Source: CALKJP01 sp046299555 (GTDB lineage: Bacteria; Bacteroidota; Bacteroidia; JACCXN01). Taken from it: DNA of 64,000 bases. Numbering within the stretch: position 1 is the stretch's first letter; each line of letters starts with the position of its first letter. The position numbers and the translations under genes were made by a program. The notes beneath the pieces are model-generated. The model made no database searches. It was not told the DNA's origin and saw nothing but the letters and a program-made list of their open reading frames with translations. The stretch lies in assembly GCA_046299555.1 (NCBI GenBank), contig JBKBHS010000001.1, forward strand, positions 186,001-250,000. Reading direction: 5' to 3'. Below are positions 1 through 8,703 of the stretch, one piece after another.

Positions 1-1756
1 TATTATTCTTTTCTAATAATTGTTTATTCAATATAGCATAATTGTTAATTTGATGTGTTAAATTATCTATTATTATTTTTTGTTCACGTATTGCTTCAAT
101 AGCTATTACCGATAATTTTGAATAATCAACTTGTAAATAACCTTCACTATCTTTGCTTACCAATAATGGAAATAACTCCATTAATTCATTTGCATTAACT
201 CCAATTTGTAATGTGGTATCGTTAAACCTATCAGGAAATTCATCAACCTTCCATTTATACGTGTATGCATTGAATTTTTCTATTTTCCCTAAAACATTTG
301 TAATTCTTTGAAAATTTTTCTTTAATCTTTCATCTGAACAACTTACAAAACTTCCAAAAGTACATACATTTCCATTACTTTGAAGTATCAAATTTGTAGG
401 CCCCCCACCGGTAAATAATCCCCATGTACTTTCAATTATAAATCTGCGCCTGCAGCATTCTGGAGTTGTCCCAGGGTTAGATGGATATTCCCATATTTCT
501 AAATTTCTTGGTCCAACCCCTGCAAATCCATCAGGATCGCCATGATATAAAGTCCAACTTTTTTGTGGCCCTACTAAATCAATTCTTGCAGTTCCTTGAA
601 CGCCATCAGGAAGCATGTTTGCTGCCTCTATTCTTAAATAATTATGGGCTGAATTATCAAAAATATGCAATTTAGTTAATGGATTGATAGTTCCAATGCC
701 TACATTACCATTTGATAGAATACGCATTTTTTCTGTATTATTTGTTCTAAAGGCCAAATGTTGGTTATCATTTGTACCTATCCAGTTAGCGGTTGGATTT
801 GTTCCTGTATTACCAGTAGTAAGCCAAGCTCCGGTAGTGGAAGTAAATGTTTGAGGCTGATCGGTTGTTAAGGTTATTGTTCCACTGTTATTCCATGTAA
901 GGTTGGTAATATTCCAGTTTGGTCCGGTTGGTCCTGTGCTTCCCGTTGAACCGGTATTCCCTGTGGCTCCTGTAGGCCCTACTATTCCTGTTGGGCCAAT
1001 ATTCCCTGTAGCTCCTGTACTTCCGGTAGCACCTGTATTACCCGTTGCACCGGTAACACCTGTAGAACCTGTTGCTCCTGTATTTCCCGTTATTCCGGTA
1101 GCTCCTGTTACTCCTGTTGCTCCTGTATTTCCCGTTATTCCGGTAGCTCCTGTTACTCCTGTTGCTCCGGTAGCACCTGTATTACCTGTTGGTCCTGTAA
1201 CGCCTGTGGAACCAGTCGCTCCAGTAGTTCCTTGTATTCCTGTTGGTCCTGTGCTTCCTGTGGCTCCAGTATTACCTGTTGAACCAGTAACACCAGTGGA
1301 ACCTGTTGCTCCTGTTACTCCTTGTATTCCTGTTGGTCCCGTATCTCCTGTTGCACCAGTACTTCCGGTAGCACCTGTATTACCGGTTGCTCCCGTAACA
1401 CCCGTAGAACCTGTTACACCTGTTGCGCCTTGTATTCCTGTAGCCCCGGTATTACCTGTTGCTCCTGTAGCACCGTTCTGTGCAGCACACAACGAAACCC
1501 ATGTGGTACTTGCTGAAATATAATAATAGTAGCATTCGGCATCGGTATCATATACCAATAATGAATTGGCCGGATTTACAATTGCCAATCGCTGTGCAGT
1601 TGTCAAGCGTGGAATTAGTAAACCCTTGTCTGTTGCATCAATTTCCAATTTTGATGAAGGATGTGGTGTAGTAGTGCCTATACCTACATTGTTTTGTGCA
1701 TTAGCTAATGAAAATATTCCTAATACAAAAATTAATGTTACAACTTTGATCTTCAT
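1..1756 (-). CDS. Collagen-like secreted fibre protein with C-terminal S74 intramolecular chaperone (C-terminus cut by window edge)
   Basis: The frame is open from an ATG at 1756 to base 1, so about 585 residues are visible. A signal peptide (about 1-21, ending ANAQ) is followed by a short globular cassette (22-92: NVGIGTT, LLIPRLTTAQR). Then come roughly 60 Gly-X-Thr collagen-like triplets (about 93-278), a region resembling phage and bacterial fibre shafts (MRILSNGNVGIGT), and from about residue 470 the SDERLKK signature that opens peptidase S74 (chaperone of endosialidase). S74 domains trimerise fibres and then cut themselves off just before that Ser. The last visible residues look like the usual coiled-coil end. 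Thr in the Y position suggests O-glycosylation, as in BclA; that is inference. No other phage genes are nearby, so I read it as a cellular surface fibre. It is downstream of two related secreted genes on the same strand. Confidence 0.85.
   Translation of the reverse strand, partial: MKIKVVTLIFVLGIFSLANAQNNVGIGTTTPHPSSKLEIDATDKGLLIPRLTTAQRLAIVNPANSLLVYDTDAECYYYYISASTTWVSLCAAQNGATGATGNTGATGIQGATGVTGSTGVTGATGNTGATGSTGATGDTGPTGIQGVTGATGSTGVTGSTGNTGATGSTGPTGIQGTTGATGSTGVTGPTGNTGATGATGVTGATGITGNTGATGVTGATGITGNTGATGSTGVTGATGNTGATGSTGATGNIGPTGIVGPTGATGNTGSTGSTGPTGPNWNITNLTWNNSGTITLTTDQPQTFTSTTGAWLTTGNTGTNPTANWIGTNDNQHLAFRTNNTEKMRILSNGNVGIGTINPLTKLHIFDNSAHNYLRIEAANMLPDGVQGTARIDLVGPQKSWTLYHGDPDGFAGVGPRNLEIWEYPSNPGTTPECCRRRFIIESTWGLFTGGGPTNLILQSNGNVCTFGSFVSCSDERLKKNFQRITNVLGKIEKFNAYTYKWKVDEFPDRFNDTTLQIGVNANELMELFPLLVSKDSEGYLQVDYSKLSVIAIEAIREQKIIIDNLTHQINNYAILNKQLLEKNN
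1071..1160. repeat. Exact tandem 45-bp duplication inside the GXT collagen region
   Basis: Bases 1071-1115 and 1116-1160 are identical and directly adjacent. The 45-bp unit is five GXT triplets (15 residues), so copy-number change keeps the reading frame. The perfect match contrasts with the diverged triplets around it and points to a recent expansion by slippage or unequal recombination. Confidence 0.9.
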
Positions 1757-1781
1757 ATTTCGATTATAAAATTTATCTGTT

Positions 1782-2972
1782 TTATCTAACTATTGTTAAG
1801 TTACCTTTTTGATTTACAATTTCACCATTAAGTAATACAGCTGTAAGTTTATACACATAAACTCCTGTATTTAGCGGATTCCCTTTGAATGTTCCGTCCC
1901 AACATGCATTTTTATCTTCTGTTTCAAACACTTTTTCTCCCCAACGATTATAAACCGCCCATCTTGCTGATTGAATACAATTACCAAGCACACATTGTTC
2001 ATCATTTAAACCATCGCTATTAGGAGAAAATATGGTTGGAAAAAATAAATCACCACAAATAATATCCGTTATTGTTAGCGCAAAAGCATGATTATTAAAA
2101 TCAATCCAATCTTCAACTTTTAAAGCATTAAAATTATTTTCTGGGGCATCTGCTTTTGCATCTATACTTTCCCATTGTGGTATGTTTTGCCAATGTGCTA
2201 CATCATTTACGTTTCCATCTTCAATTGGATCGTAGTAAAATATAAGATCTGCACTTTGTGTTCCGTTGGTTCTGTATATCAAATGATAAAAATTAGGATT
2301 TACTTGTGATATTTTTTGTTCTTTTACATTGATATCATACCCTTCGGATGTTGGATTTACATTTGCCATTCTTGCTGCATAAGTTACATTGGCATTAAGT
2401 GTTGGTTTTATTTTAATTGGTCTGTATCTAAGCGTTCCATCGCTTGAACCAACAGGGAATAAGTATGGTAATCCTAATGACATATCTCTCGATAATGAAC
2501 CTGATCCCAAGCTACTCACAAATCCACTTGTTCTTTGAATAGCATTTAAAGATGTATTTTTGATATAAATAGTATTAGTTTGTGTTGCCAATTCAATATC
2601 ATTTAAGTTTAATTGATTTTTTACAATAGCATCAACTGCATTAAGATATTTAATACCCGTACCTTGTAAGCTTAATGTGTAAAATTCTGTAATATTATTC
2701 CCTTGTATATTTTGATTTGCTCCTGTTAATATTACCTCGCCATTACTAGCATTTGAAAAAGCAACATTCCCGGCATTATTTGTCCAATTTTCTGTTAAAT
2801 AAATTTGACCATAATTATCAAACACTCCATTAGATGTATTGGTAATTCCTCCATTTACATAAATCACATCATTATTAATGTAAATAGTATCTCCATTATT
2901 AAACAATTCTACAGTTTGAGCAGAAATGTTTAATCCTAAAAACACTAACAATACGAGTAATTTATTCTTCAT
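1782..2972 (-). CDS. Secreted protein with type B type IX sorting domain (gliding motility-associated C-terminal domain)
   Basis: 396 residues from the ATG at 2972; a TTG nine bases upstream also reads in frame but the ATG directly precedes the signal peptide MKNKLLVLLVFLGLNISAQ. The middle is rich in Asn/Thr/Gly with repeated beta-type stretches and no domain I can name. The last about 85 residues (FFPTIFSPNSDGLND ... YNRWGEKVFE ... CWDGTFKGNPLNTGVYVYKL) are the CHU_C / TIGR04131 domain, which targets proteins through the type IX secretion system and is typical of Bacteroidota adhesins. It sits between two collagen-like fibre genes: its start is 24 bases below the upstream fibre gene's stop and its own stop is 25 bases above the next start, so co-transcription is likely. 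It could help anchor or assemble the fibres; that is inference from position only. Confidence 0.85.
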   Translation of the reverse strand: MKNKLLVLLVFLGLNISAQTVELFNNGDTIYINNDVIYVNGGITNTSNGVFDNYGQIYLTENWTNNAGNVAFSNASNGEVILTGANQNIQGNNITEFYTLSLQGTGIKYLNAVDAIVKNQLNLNDIELATQTNTIYIKNTSLNAIQRTSGFVSSLGSGSLSRDMSLGLPYLFPVGSSDGTLRYRPIKIKPTLNANVTYAARMANVNPTSEGYDINVKEQKISQVNPNFYHLIYRTNGTQSADLIFYYDPIEDGNVNDVAHWQNIPQWESIDAKADAPENNFNALKVEDWIDFNNHAFALTITDIICGDLFFPTIFSPNSDGLNDEQCVLGNCIQSARWAVYNRWGEKVFETEDKNACWDGTFKGNPLNTGVYVYKLTAVLLNGEIVNQKGNLTIVR

Positions 2973-2996
2973 TCCATTCAATATTTAAAAACATTA

Positions 2997-4292
2997 TTAA
3001 TTTACTCTTCTCCAAAAAACAACAGCTACATTGGTAGGCCTTGTTTCTGTTGCACTATTACCATTGTTATTATTTATCGTAACTGATCCTGTATGTGTAT
3101 GGTCAGGTATTGTATGCGTATGATTTCCATCGCTGCTAATGCTATGGTTATGATTTAATTCTACATCCGGTCTTCCTAAAAAATTTCCGGTTGTAAGTTG
3201 GTTGTTCCAAGGACAAGATAAAGAAGGAGAATTGCCACTACCTGACGATGAAATATTAGTAGATGAAGTGTTATCATCGTATGGAATATATTTTGGAGAA
3301 CCACATCCGGAGCCTATATCATTGTAACCACCTGTAAAACCTCCATGATTATGTGCTCCTGCGGCATTAGTTGATAATCCCGTAATATTATTAATGGTTA
3401 ATGTTGCCGTATGTTGATGTGTTTCCATAGCATGTTGCTGAACTATTCCGCTTAATGCGGCATTAGCTGCAACATTAGACGCACCTCCTCTTGCTCTAAT
3501 AAACTCTCCGTTTGCAATATCGGTTGCTATCCATTGTGTACATGGATATATGATATTTGGATCAGCGGCATTAAACCACTGTATATAGGTAGCTCCTATG
3601 GGAGGTGTATTTAAATTTTGCCAACATGTGCCATTAAATACCTCAACAACTCCTGTGGTAGAGTTAAATCTTATAGAACCCACTGGCGCTCCTGACGGTT
3701 GTTGTGCAGTAGTTCCTGAAGGAATTGCAATAGCATCCGTTGAATTAACATGAACAGAAACCGCTGGAGAAGTGGTATTAATCCCAATATTATTTCCACT
3801 TTGAAATACTACAGAATTACAAAGAGTATCAGGATTAGTAAATACCGCAATATAACCGGCAGTAGCTGTAGCACAATATCCACCGGGACCTGTTGGGCCA
3901 GTAACTCCTTGTATTCCGGTTGGTCCAGTATCTCCCGTAGCTCCTGTTGCGCCTGTTGGTCCTGTAGCACCTGTTGCTCCATTTACACCGGCAACACCCG
4001 TTGGGCCTGTAGGACCTACCTGTGCAGCACACAATGAAGCCCATAATGTTCCGTTATAAAAAAAGAAACAATTTACATCGGTATCAAATACTAATAAGCC
4101 TGTTGCTGGTGCTGTAATTGCAGTTCGTTGAGCGGTTGTTAGTCTTGGAATTAATACACCTTTGTCTGTTGCACTAATATCTAACTTTGCAGAAGCATGA
4201 GGACTTGTAGTTCCCACACCAACATTTTGCTGAGCATAAATTTTATTTATAATGAATATTGCAAAAATTAAAAAATAGGATAGTTTTTTCAT
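2997..4292 (-). CDS. Collagen-like secreted fibre protein with histidine-rich tail-fibre-type tip
   Basis: 431 residues with a signal peptide (about 1-20, ending IYAQ). The cassette at about 21-90 (NVGVGTTSPHASAKLDI, LIPRLTTAQRTAI) is clearly paralogous to the one in the gene ending at base 1. It is followed by about 17 collagen-like GXT/GXY triplets (about 92-143). The C-terminal half carries a phage tail-collagen/short-tail-fibre-like fold ending in ETRPTNVAVVFWRRVN and contains five His-x-His motifs (HQH, HNH, HNH, HTH, HTH). Such HxH motifs bind iron or zinc along the tip of phage T4 long and short tail fibres. No type IX sorting domain is visible. First gene of the three-gene fibre locus. 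The role is probably adhesion or receptor binding at the cell surface; the ligand is unknown. Confidence 0.8.
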   Translation of the reverse strand: MKKLSYFLIFAIFIINKIYAQQNVGVGTTSPHASAKLDISATDKGVLIPRLTTAQRTAITAPATGLLVFDTDVNCFFFYNGTLWASLCAAQVGPTGPTGVAGVNGATGATGPTGATGATGDTGPTGIQGVTGPTGPGGYCATATAGYIAVFTNPDTLCNSVVFQSGNNIGINTTSPAVSVHVNSTDAIAIPSGTTAQQPSGAPVGSIRFNSTTGVVEVFNGTCWQNLNTPPIGATYIQWFNAADPNIIYPCTQWIATDIANGEFIRARGGASNVAANAALSGIVQQHAMETHQHTATLTINNITGLSTNAAGAHNHGGFTGGYNDIGSGCGSPKYIPYDDNTSSTNISSSGSGNSPSLSCPWNNQLTTGNFLGRPDVELNHNHSISSDGNHTHTIPDHTHTGSVTINNNNGNSATETRPTNVAVVFWRRVN

Positions 4293-4374
4293 GATTTATG
4301 TAATAATTTTTAATATCAAAAATAAAAATTTATCGAATAAAAAAAAGTCTTTGTCTTATAAATAACCTTAATTG

Positions 4375-4389
4375 AGGGGGCAGCCCCCT
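4375..4389 (-). terminator. Short GC hairpin just past the MBOAT gene
   Basis: AGGGGG-CAG-CCCCCT forms a 6-bp stem with a 3-base loop, 5 bases downstream of the stop of the acyltransferase gene on the minus strand. There is no clear U-tract after it, so it may be a weak terminator or an mRNA 3'-end stabiliser. Confidence 0.35.
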
Positions 4390-4394
4390 ATTTC

Positions 4395-5942
4395 TTAAAA
4401 CTGGAAATAAACAAAAGGTTGCATTTCTGCAGACACTGATTGATAAATAATAAATACCGTAATCACCGAAATCACTGCCTGAACAACATATGGTGAAGAA
4501 GCAAAACGAATAATCACTCCTTCTTTCCAGTCGTCCGGTAACCAATGTGTAATAAAGCCAATAGCCACTACTATAAAAATTTTATAATACGATGTTATTA
4601 CATCAGGAATAAGCCTAACATCAAATGCGGTAGTAATTTGTACAATCATTGCCCATGCGCCCTCCAGCGTATCCGATCTAAAAAATATTCGCGTAAACGA
4701 TATAAATAAAAATGTAAATAAAACCTTCCAAACATGAATAGCTATTGAATTATTTTTTTCATAAGGGCTTATTTTTTTCCATTTTTTATACACCAGCAGA
4801 GCCAAGCCATTTAATCCGCCCCAAATAACAAACAGCCAGCTTGCTCCATGCCATAATCCCCCCAGCAACATGGTAATCATTAAGTTTATATTGGTTCTAA
4901 AATTTCCATGCTTATTACCTCCTATTGGAATGTATAAATAATCTTTTAGCCAGTTTGAAAGTGTCATGTGCCAGCGCTTCCAAAACTCCGCTACATTTTT
5001 AGCCTTGTAAGGTGAATTGAAGTTTTTAGGCAATCTGAAACCCATATAAAGCGCCAAGCCAATGGCAATATCGGTATATCCTGAAAAATCGCAGTAAATC
5101 TGAATGGAATAGGATATTATGGCAAATAAATTTTCAAAGCCGGTATAGCTTTCCGGTGCAGCAAATATTCTATCAATAAAATTAACGGCAATATAATCTG
5201 CAATAAACAATTTTTTAAACAAACCTTTTAGAATCATATAAGTGGCTGTTCCAAACTCTAAACGTGTTAAGCGAAATGGCTCATACAATTGTGGAATAAA
5301 CTCCGATGCGCGAACAATAGGTCCTGCAACTAATTGCGGGAAAAAAGAAAGGAAAAAACCAAAATCTAAAATATTCCCACAAGGCTTTACATCGTTGCGA
5401 TAGATATCTACAATATAACTGATGGCCTGAAATGTAAAAAATGAAATTCCAACCGGAAGAATTATTTTATCAATTGAAAAAGCAGTATCAAAAAAACTGT
5501 TTGACCATAGTAGCAAATAATTTATTACCTGATAATCGGTATTGAAAATTCGATTGAAAGAATCTGTAAAAAAATACGCATACTTGAAATATCCCAATAT
5601 AAAAAGGTTGATGAAAACAGCTATACCTACCAACCATTTTCGAACTATTTTTGAAGTATTATCATACAAAACAGCACCAATGGCATAATTAGCAAGAATG
5701 GAAAAAATTAATAGAATAAAATAAAAACCGCTTGATTTGTAATAAAAGAAAACACTAACAAAAAACAAATAGGTATTTCGCAATAAAAAACGTTTGTGGA
5801 GCAAAGAGAATCCGGCATATACAAAAAGAAAAAAAATCCAAAAAGCACCTCGAGTAAAAATGATAGGCGCTTTTGGATTAAAATCCAAAAAATCTAAAAA
5901 GGCTCTTACCCAGTCGTTATTTTGAAGAAGTTCGCTCGACAT
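4395..5942 (-). CDS. MBOAT family membrane O-acyltransferase (AlgI-like)
   Basis: 515 residues with about ten or more hydrophobic helices. Family signatures are present: FFPQLVAGPIVR, the EFWKRWHMTLSNWLKDYLYIP block and LGGLWHGASW, whose His is the conserved catalytic residue. Members such as AlgI, PatA and DltB move acyl groups across the inner membrane for transfer to polysaccharide, peptidoglycan or teichoic acid. The start overlaps the end of an SGNH hydrolase gene by 26 bases, and a second SGNH gene lies upstream, matching the usual pairing of an MBOAT importer with SGNH-fold acetyltransferases. The likely job is O-acetylation of a secreted glycan; the acceptor is not shown by the sequence. 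Confidence 0.9.
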   Translation of the reverse strand: MSSELLQNNDWVRAFLDFLDFNPKAPIIFTRGAFWIFFLFVYAGFSLLHKRFLLRNTYLFFVSVFFYYKSSGFYFILLIFSILANYAIGAVLYDNTSKIVRKWLVGIAVFINLFILGYFKYAYFFTDSFNRIFNTDYQVINYLLLWSNSFFDTAFSIDKIILPVGISFFTFQAISYIVDIYRNDVKPCGNILDFGFFLSFFPQLVAGPIVRASEFIPQLYEPFRLTRLEFGTATYMILKGLFKKLFIADYIAVNFIDRIFAAPESYTGFENLFAIISYSIQIYCDFSGYTDIAIGLALYMGFRLPKNFNSPYKAKNVAEFWKRWHMTLSNWLKDYLYIPIGGNKHGNFRTNINLMITMLLGGLWHGASWLFVIWGGLNGLALLVYKKWKKISPYEKNNSIAIHVWKVLFTFLFISFTRIFFRSDTLEGAWAMIVQITTAFDVRLIPDVITSYYKIFIVVAIGFITHWLPDDWKEGVIIRFASSPYVVQAVISVITVFIIYQSVSAEMQPFVYFQF

Positions 5943-7173
5943 AATTTTTATACGAAATCATCAATGCTTTATAAAACAAATCTCCTTTTATAAAATATCC
6001 TTCGCGATTAAAATGAACTAAATCCTTTTTCATTATTCCGCTTCTATACCATTGTAAAGCAGATTTTGGCCCTCCCATAATGCGATAAAAATTCCAGTAA
6101 ACAGCATCGTGTTTTACACACAAATCTTTTATAACCTGCTCTGCTGCTGCCAAATTTTTATTTTCATTATTTTTACGGATATAGCTATTATTAGGAACTG
6201 TAATAATAATTGCAACATTTGGATTAACACGCTTTATAGCCTGAATGAGCGTATCATACGAATTAAAATAATTTTCAGCTGTAAAAGAACTATCATGTGT
6301 ATCATTTGTACCAAGAGACAATATAGCCAAATCCGGATATAAATATTTTAATTGATGTTCTAACATTAACGATCGATTAAAAGAGCTTGTTTTAGCTCCA
6401 TTTACGCCCATTGCATGATAACGAACACCCGGACGATTATTTTCCAGCAGAATACCATAAATCTCAAATGGAATAGAATCAACGGTGTTTTTTTGAATAG
6501 AAAATGAAAATGAATCAACAGGAGCAGTTAAATTAAATTCTATAAAACCTCCAATAGAATCAACGTTTAACGATTTTATTGTTTGAGGATAATCCAGTTT
6601 AAGTTTATGGGTAGAGCAATGCAGGTTGTAAAATATTTTAATATTCTCAATAAATAGTTTTTCAAATTTATTTGCTGAGGCAATACTTATACTTGCAATA
6701 CTATCACTTGTTGATGCATTTATTCCGGTTACACCCCAGTTACAATCGTTTTTAGCAAGGGCATTTCTGCACCCTTTCCAATTACCGGTATTATATACTG
6801 TGTAATTTACAGGATTATTGGTTTTAGCTGTTTTGTAAGGAAAAATCATTCCTCTTGCACCTTTAATTTTTGAACTGTCATTTTGTAAATGATAACGAAT
6901 ATAATCTGTATAAATATCTGCCTGAATATGAGAACCCCCAAAATGAACAATATTTAATTTAGAATTTTTATGTTTAAGCAATGAATCTAGTTTATTAAGG
7001 AATTTTTGATATGTAACTGAACTATCGGCTCTTTCTATTAAATTTAATTCATAGTTAATAAAAGGGTATATTTTAATTTCAACAGAATCATAAATAGTTT
7101 GACATTTTATGTTCTGTACAAACAAAATAAATATTAATAGTATTTCTAATGTATAATTTCTCTTATTGAACAT
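5917..7173 (-). CDS. Secreted SGNH/GDSL hydrolase or acyltransferase (operon partner 1 of MBOAT)
   Basis: About 418 residues from the ATG at 7173 (MFNKRNYTLEILLIFILF), which gives a compact signal anchor. An ATG at 7188 is also in frame and would overlap the upstream gene by 26 rather than 11 bases. SGNH blocks: block I as GGSHIQAD (about 79-86, GDSx changed to GGSH), block III as LGTNDTH, and the C-terminal DxVH block as DLVHFN, which supplies the catalytic Asp/His. Together with the following MBOAT gene it resembles AlgJ/AlgX or PatB partners that acetylate extracellular glycans. A plain esterase is the alternative. Confidence 0.8.
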   Translation of the reverse strand: MFNKRNYTLEILLIFILFVQNIKCQTIYDSVEIKIYPFINYELNLIERADSSVTYQKFLNKLDSLLKHKNSKLNIVHFGGSHIQADIYTDYIRYHLQNDSSKIKGARGMIFPYKTAKTNNPVNYTVYNTGNWKGCRNALAKNDCNWGVTGINASTSDSIASISIASANKFEKLFIENIKIFYNLHCSTHKLKLDYPQTIKSLNVDSIGGFIEFNLTAPVDSFSFSIQKNTVDSIPFEIYGILLENNRPGVRYHAMGVNGAKTSSFNRSLMLEHQLKYLYPDLAILSLGTNDTHDSSFTAENYFNSYDTLIQAIKRVNPNVAIIITVPNNSYIRKNNENKNLAAAEQVIKDLCVKHDAVYWNFYRIMGGPKSALQWYRSGIMKKDLVHFNREGYFIKGDLFYKALMISYKNYVERTSSK

Positions 7174-8635
7174 CAGTATCTTCTGCATTTATTAGTTTTT
7201 CCGGCTTTTTTCTTTTTGTATAGTCATTATATGCGGCTATGAATGCATCGTAAAATAACTCTGCAATATAAGTAGCCCCTTGGGGAGAAAAATGCGTGTA
7301 ATCCGGTGCAGCCAAAGGAGGATCTGCATTTACCCACGATGGCATGGAGTTTTTTCCACCCATCGCATTATACATGTCCCAAAATGCACCTCCTGCTTTT
7401 AGTGTTGCATCTTTTAAGGCATCTCTTACATTGGGCAATAACGGATACGAAACGTAATTTTCTCCTTCTTTATAACTCATATCCGATGGACCTATTACTA
7501 TAATTCCTATTCCTGGTTTTGCTTTTTTCAAATACATCAATTGCGTGTAAAACCAATTGCCATAACGAATTGCTGCTTCTTCGTCTTTAATGTAAGGAAC
7601 GGCATTCCCCCCAAATTGTAAAAGTAATAGTTCGGTATTGGTCTCTTCTAACATTTTTGACCAAAGACTAATATCTGTTTTTACAAAATCAGTTCCTGAA
7701 CTTCCTCGTAGTGCAATATTATCCAACATAACACCCGATGGAGTTCCAAGTTCCAAAGCATAAAAATCTGGACTAGTTTTGGTTTCAAGTAATAATTCAA
7801 CCGAGCCTGGAGTTGTACCAAAATTATATTCAAACACATTTAATTGTTTAAACGGCACTTCAACAATTTGTTTTGCAGGCTCATCATTTACAAGCAAGGC
7901 CAAAGAAAGCGTATCACTGGAAGGCCCGTAAAATAAACGCATACGAGTAAATATTTTTGAACTTGCATAAGCGGAAGCCGATGGTTTTAGCTTAACCCAT
8001 GCTTGATGTACTTTCCTTTTTCCTGTAGAATCGCGAACAGTAATAAATGGAGTAAATTTTGAAAAACTCATCATTACCCCATATTTATTGTGTGGAACTT
8101 CTTCATCAACACGACCAAAATTGGTATAACGTTTCCAATTATCAGATGATTGCTGTACTATCGTTGAACGAGGGAAAATTTCCAGTAGCGATAATAATCC
8201 CGGACCATTACCTCCAAATTTTTGTTGTATTTTATTTCTTAAAAAAGCGGATATTCTATCGCCTTCAATTTGCGAATCGCCAATGTGTAAAATGCGCACT
8301 AATTTATTTTGTAAAGTTGCCGATTCCAGCTTACTGAAAAAATTATCCAGTGCATCTTTTTTATCAGGAGGAAATTGTAAAAATTGTTTGCCGGGTTTTT
8401 CTTTTTCTATTACTAATGTATCATTATCATTTAGCGAAGAATCTGCTGCTGCTATAATGTTGCTAATATCCACATATTGCGGTTTTTCATCAAAAAAGAA
8501 TTTTTGAAATTGAGGGAATTTTAGAGTAACAATATTTCCAAGCACAATACCATCTGCCGGAAATACAAGCATAATGGCCCCAAGCATTAACAAAACACTT
8601 GCTGTAAAAAGTAAAATGTGACGTGGCTTAAGCAT
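7163..8635 (-). CDS. Membrane-anchored SGNH/GDSL family protein (operon partner 2 of MBOAT)
   Basis: 490 residues from the ATG at 8635; a TTG at 8665 would add ten residues. An N-terminal membrane helix (HILLFTASVLLMLGAIMLVF) is followed by a periplasmic SGNH domain: block I HIGDSQIEGD, block III QFGGNAVP (Asn kept, GTND not), block V DYTHFSPQGA. The insert between blocks I and III is long and beta-rich (about 200-330), suggesting a carbohydrate-binding addition as in AlgX-like proteins. It overlaps the next SGNH gene, which in turn overlaps the MBOAT gene, so the three are probably translated together. First gene of the transcript. Confidence 0.8.
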   Translation of the reverse strand: MLKPRHILLFTASVLLMLGAIMLVFPADGIVLGNIVTLKFPQFQKFFFDEKPQYVDISNIIAAADSSLNDNDTLVIEKEKPGKQFLQFPPDKKDALDNFFSKLESATLQNKLVRILHIGDSQIEGDRISAFLRNKIQQKFGGNGPGLLSLLEIFPRSTIVQQSSDNWKRYTNFGRVDEEVPHNKYGVMMSFSKFTPFITVRDSTGKRKVHQAWVKLKPSASAYASSKIFTRMRLFYGPSSDTLSLALLVNDEPAKQIVEVPFKQLNVFEYNFGTTPGSVELLLETKTSPDFYALELGTPSGVMLDNIALRGSSGTDFVKTDISLWSKMLEETNTELLLLQFGGNAVPYIKDEEAAIRYGNWFYTQLMYLKKAKPGIGIIVIGPSDMSYKEGENYVSYPLLPNVRDALKDATLKAGGAFWDMYNAMGGKNSMPSWVNADPPLAAPDYTHFSPQGATYIAELFYDAFIAAYNDYTKRKKPEKLINAEDTDVQ

Positions 8636-8703
8636 TTTACTAAATAAGTAAAGCTTTTTAAGCAAGATGCATGGTTGAATTGATTTTTTAAAACAAATGA
8701 CTG

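Noticed and set aside
903..1480. CRISPR-like repetition
   Set aside because: Repeats are 9-bp codon triplets of a protein with no constant repeat/spacer alternation.
903..1523. Plus-strand Pro/Val-rich open frame (PV-x-PV repeats)
   Set aside because: Mirror of the GXT collagen codons on the minus strand; the minus strand has signal peptide and domains, this has none.
3750..4037. Plus-strand Ser/Cys-rich open frame and the minus-strand frame at 3835-4044
   Set aside because: Shadows of the second collagen-like gene, caused by its repeated codons.
1..4292. Prophage remnant suggested by S74 and tail-fibre-like domains
   Set aside because: No capsid, terminase, tail, integrase or lysis gene in the window, and both proteins have secretion signals; cannot exclude a module beyond base 1.
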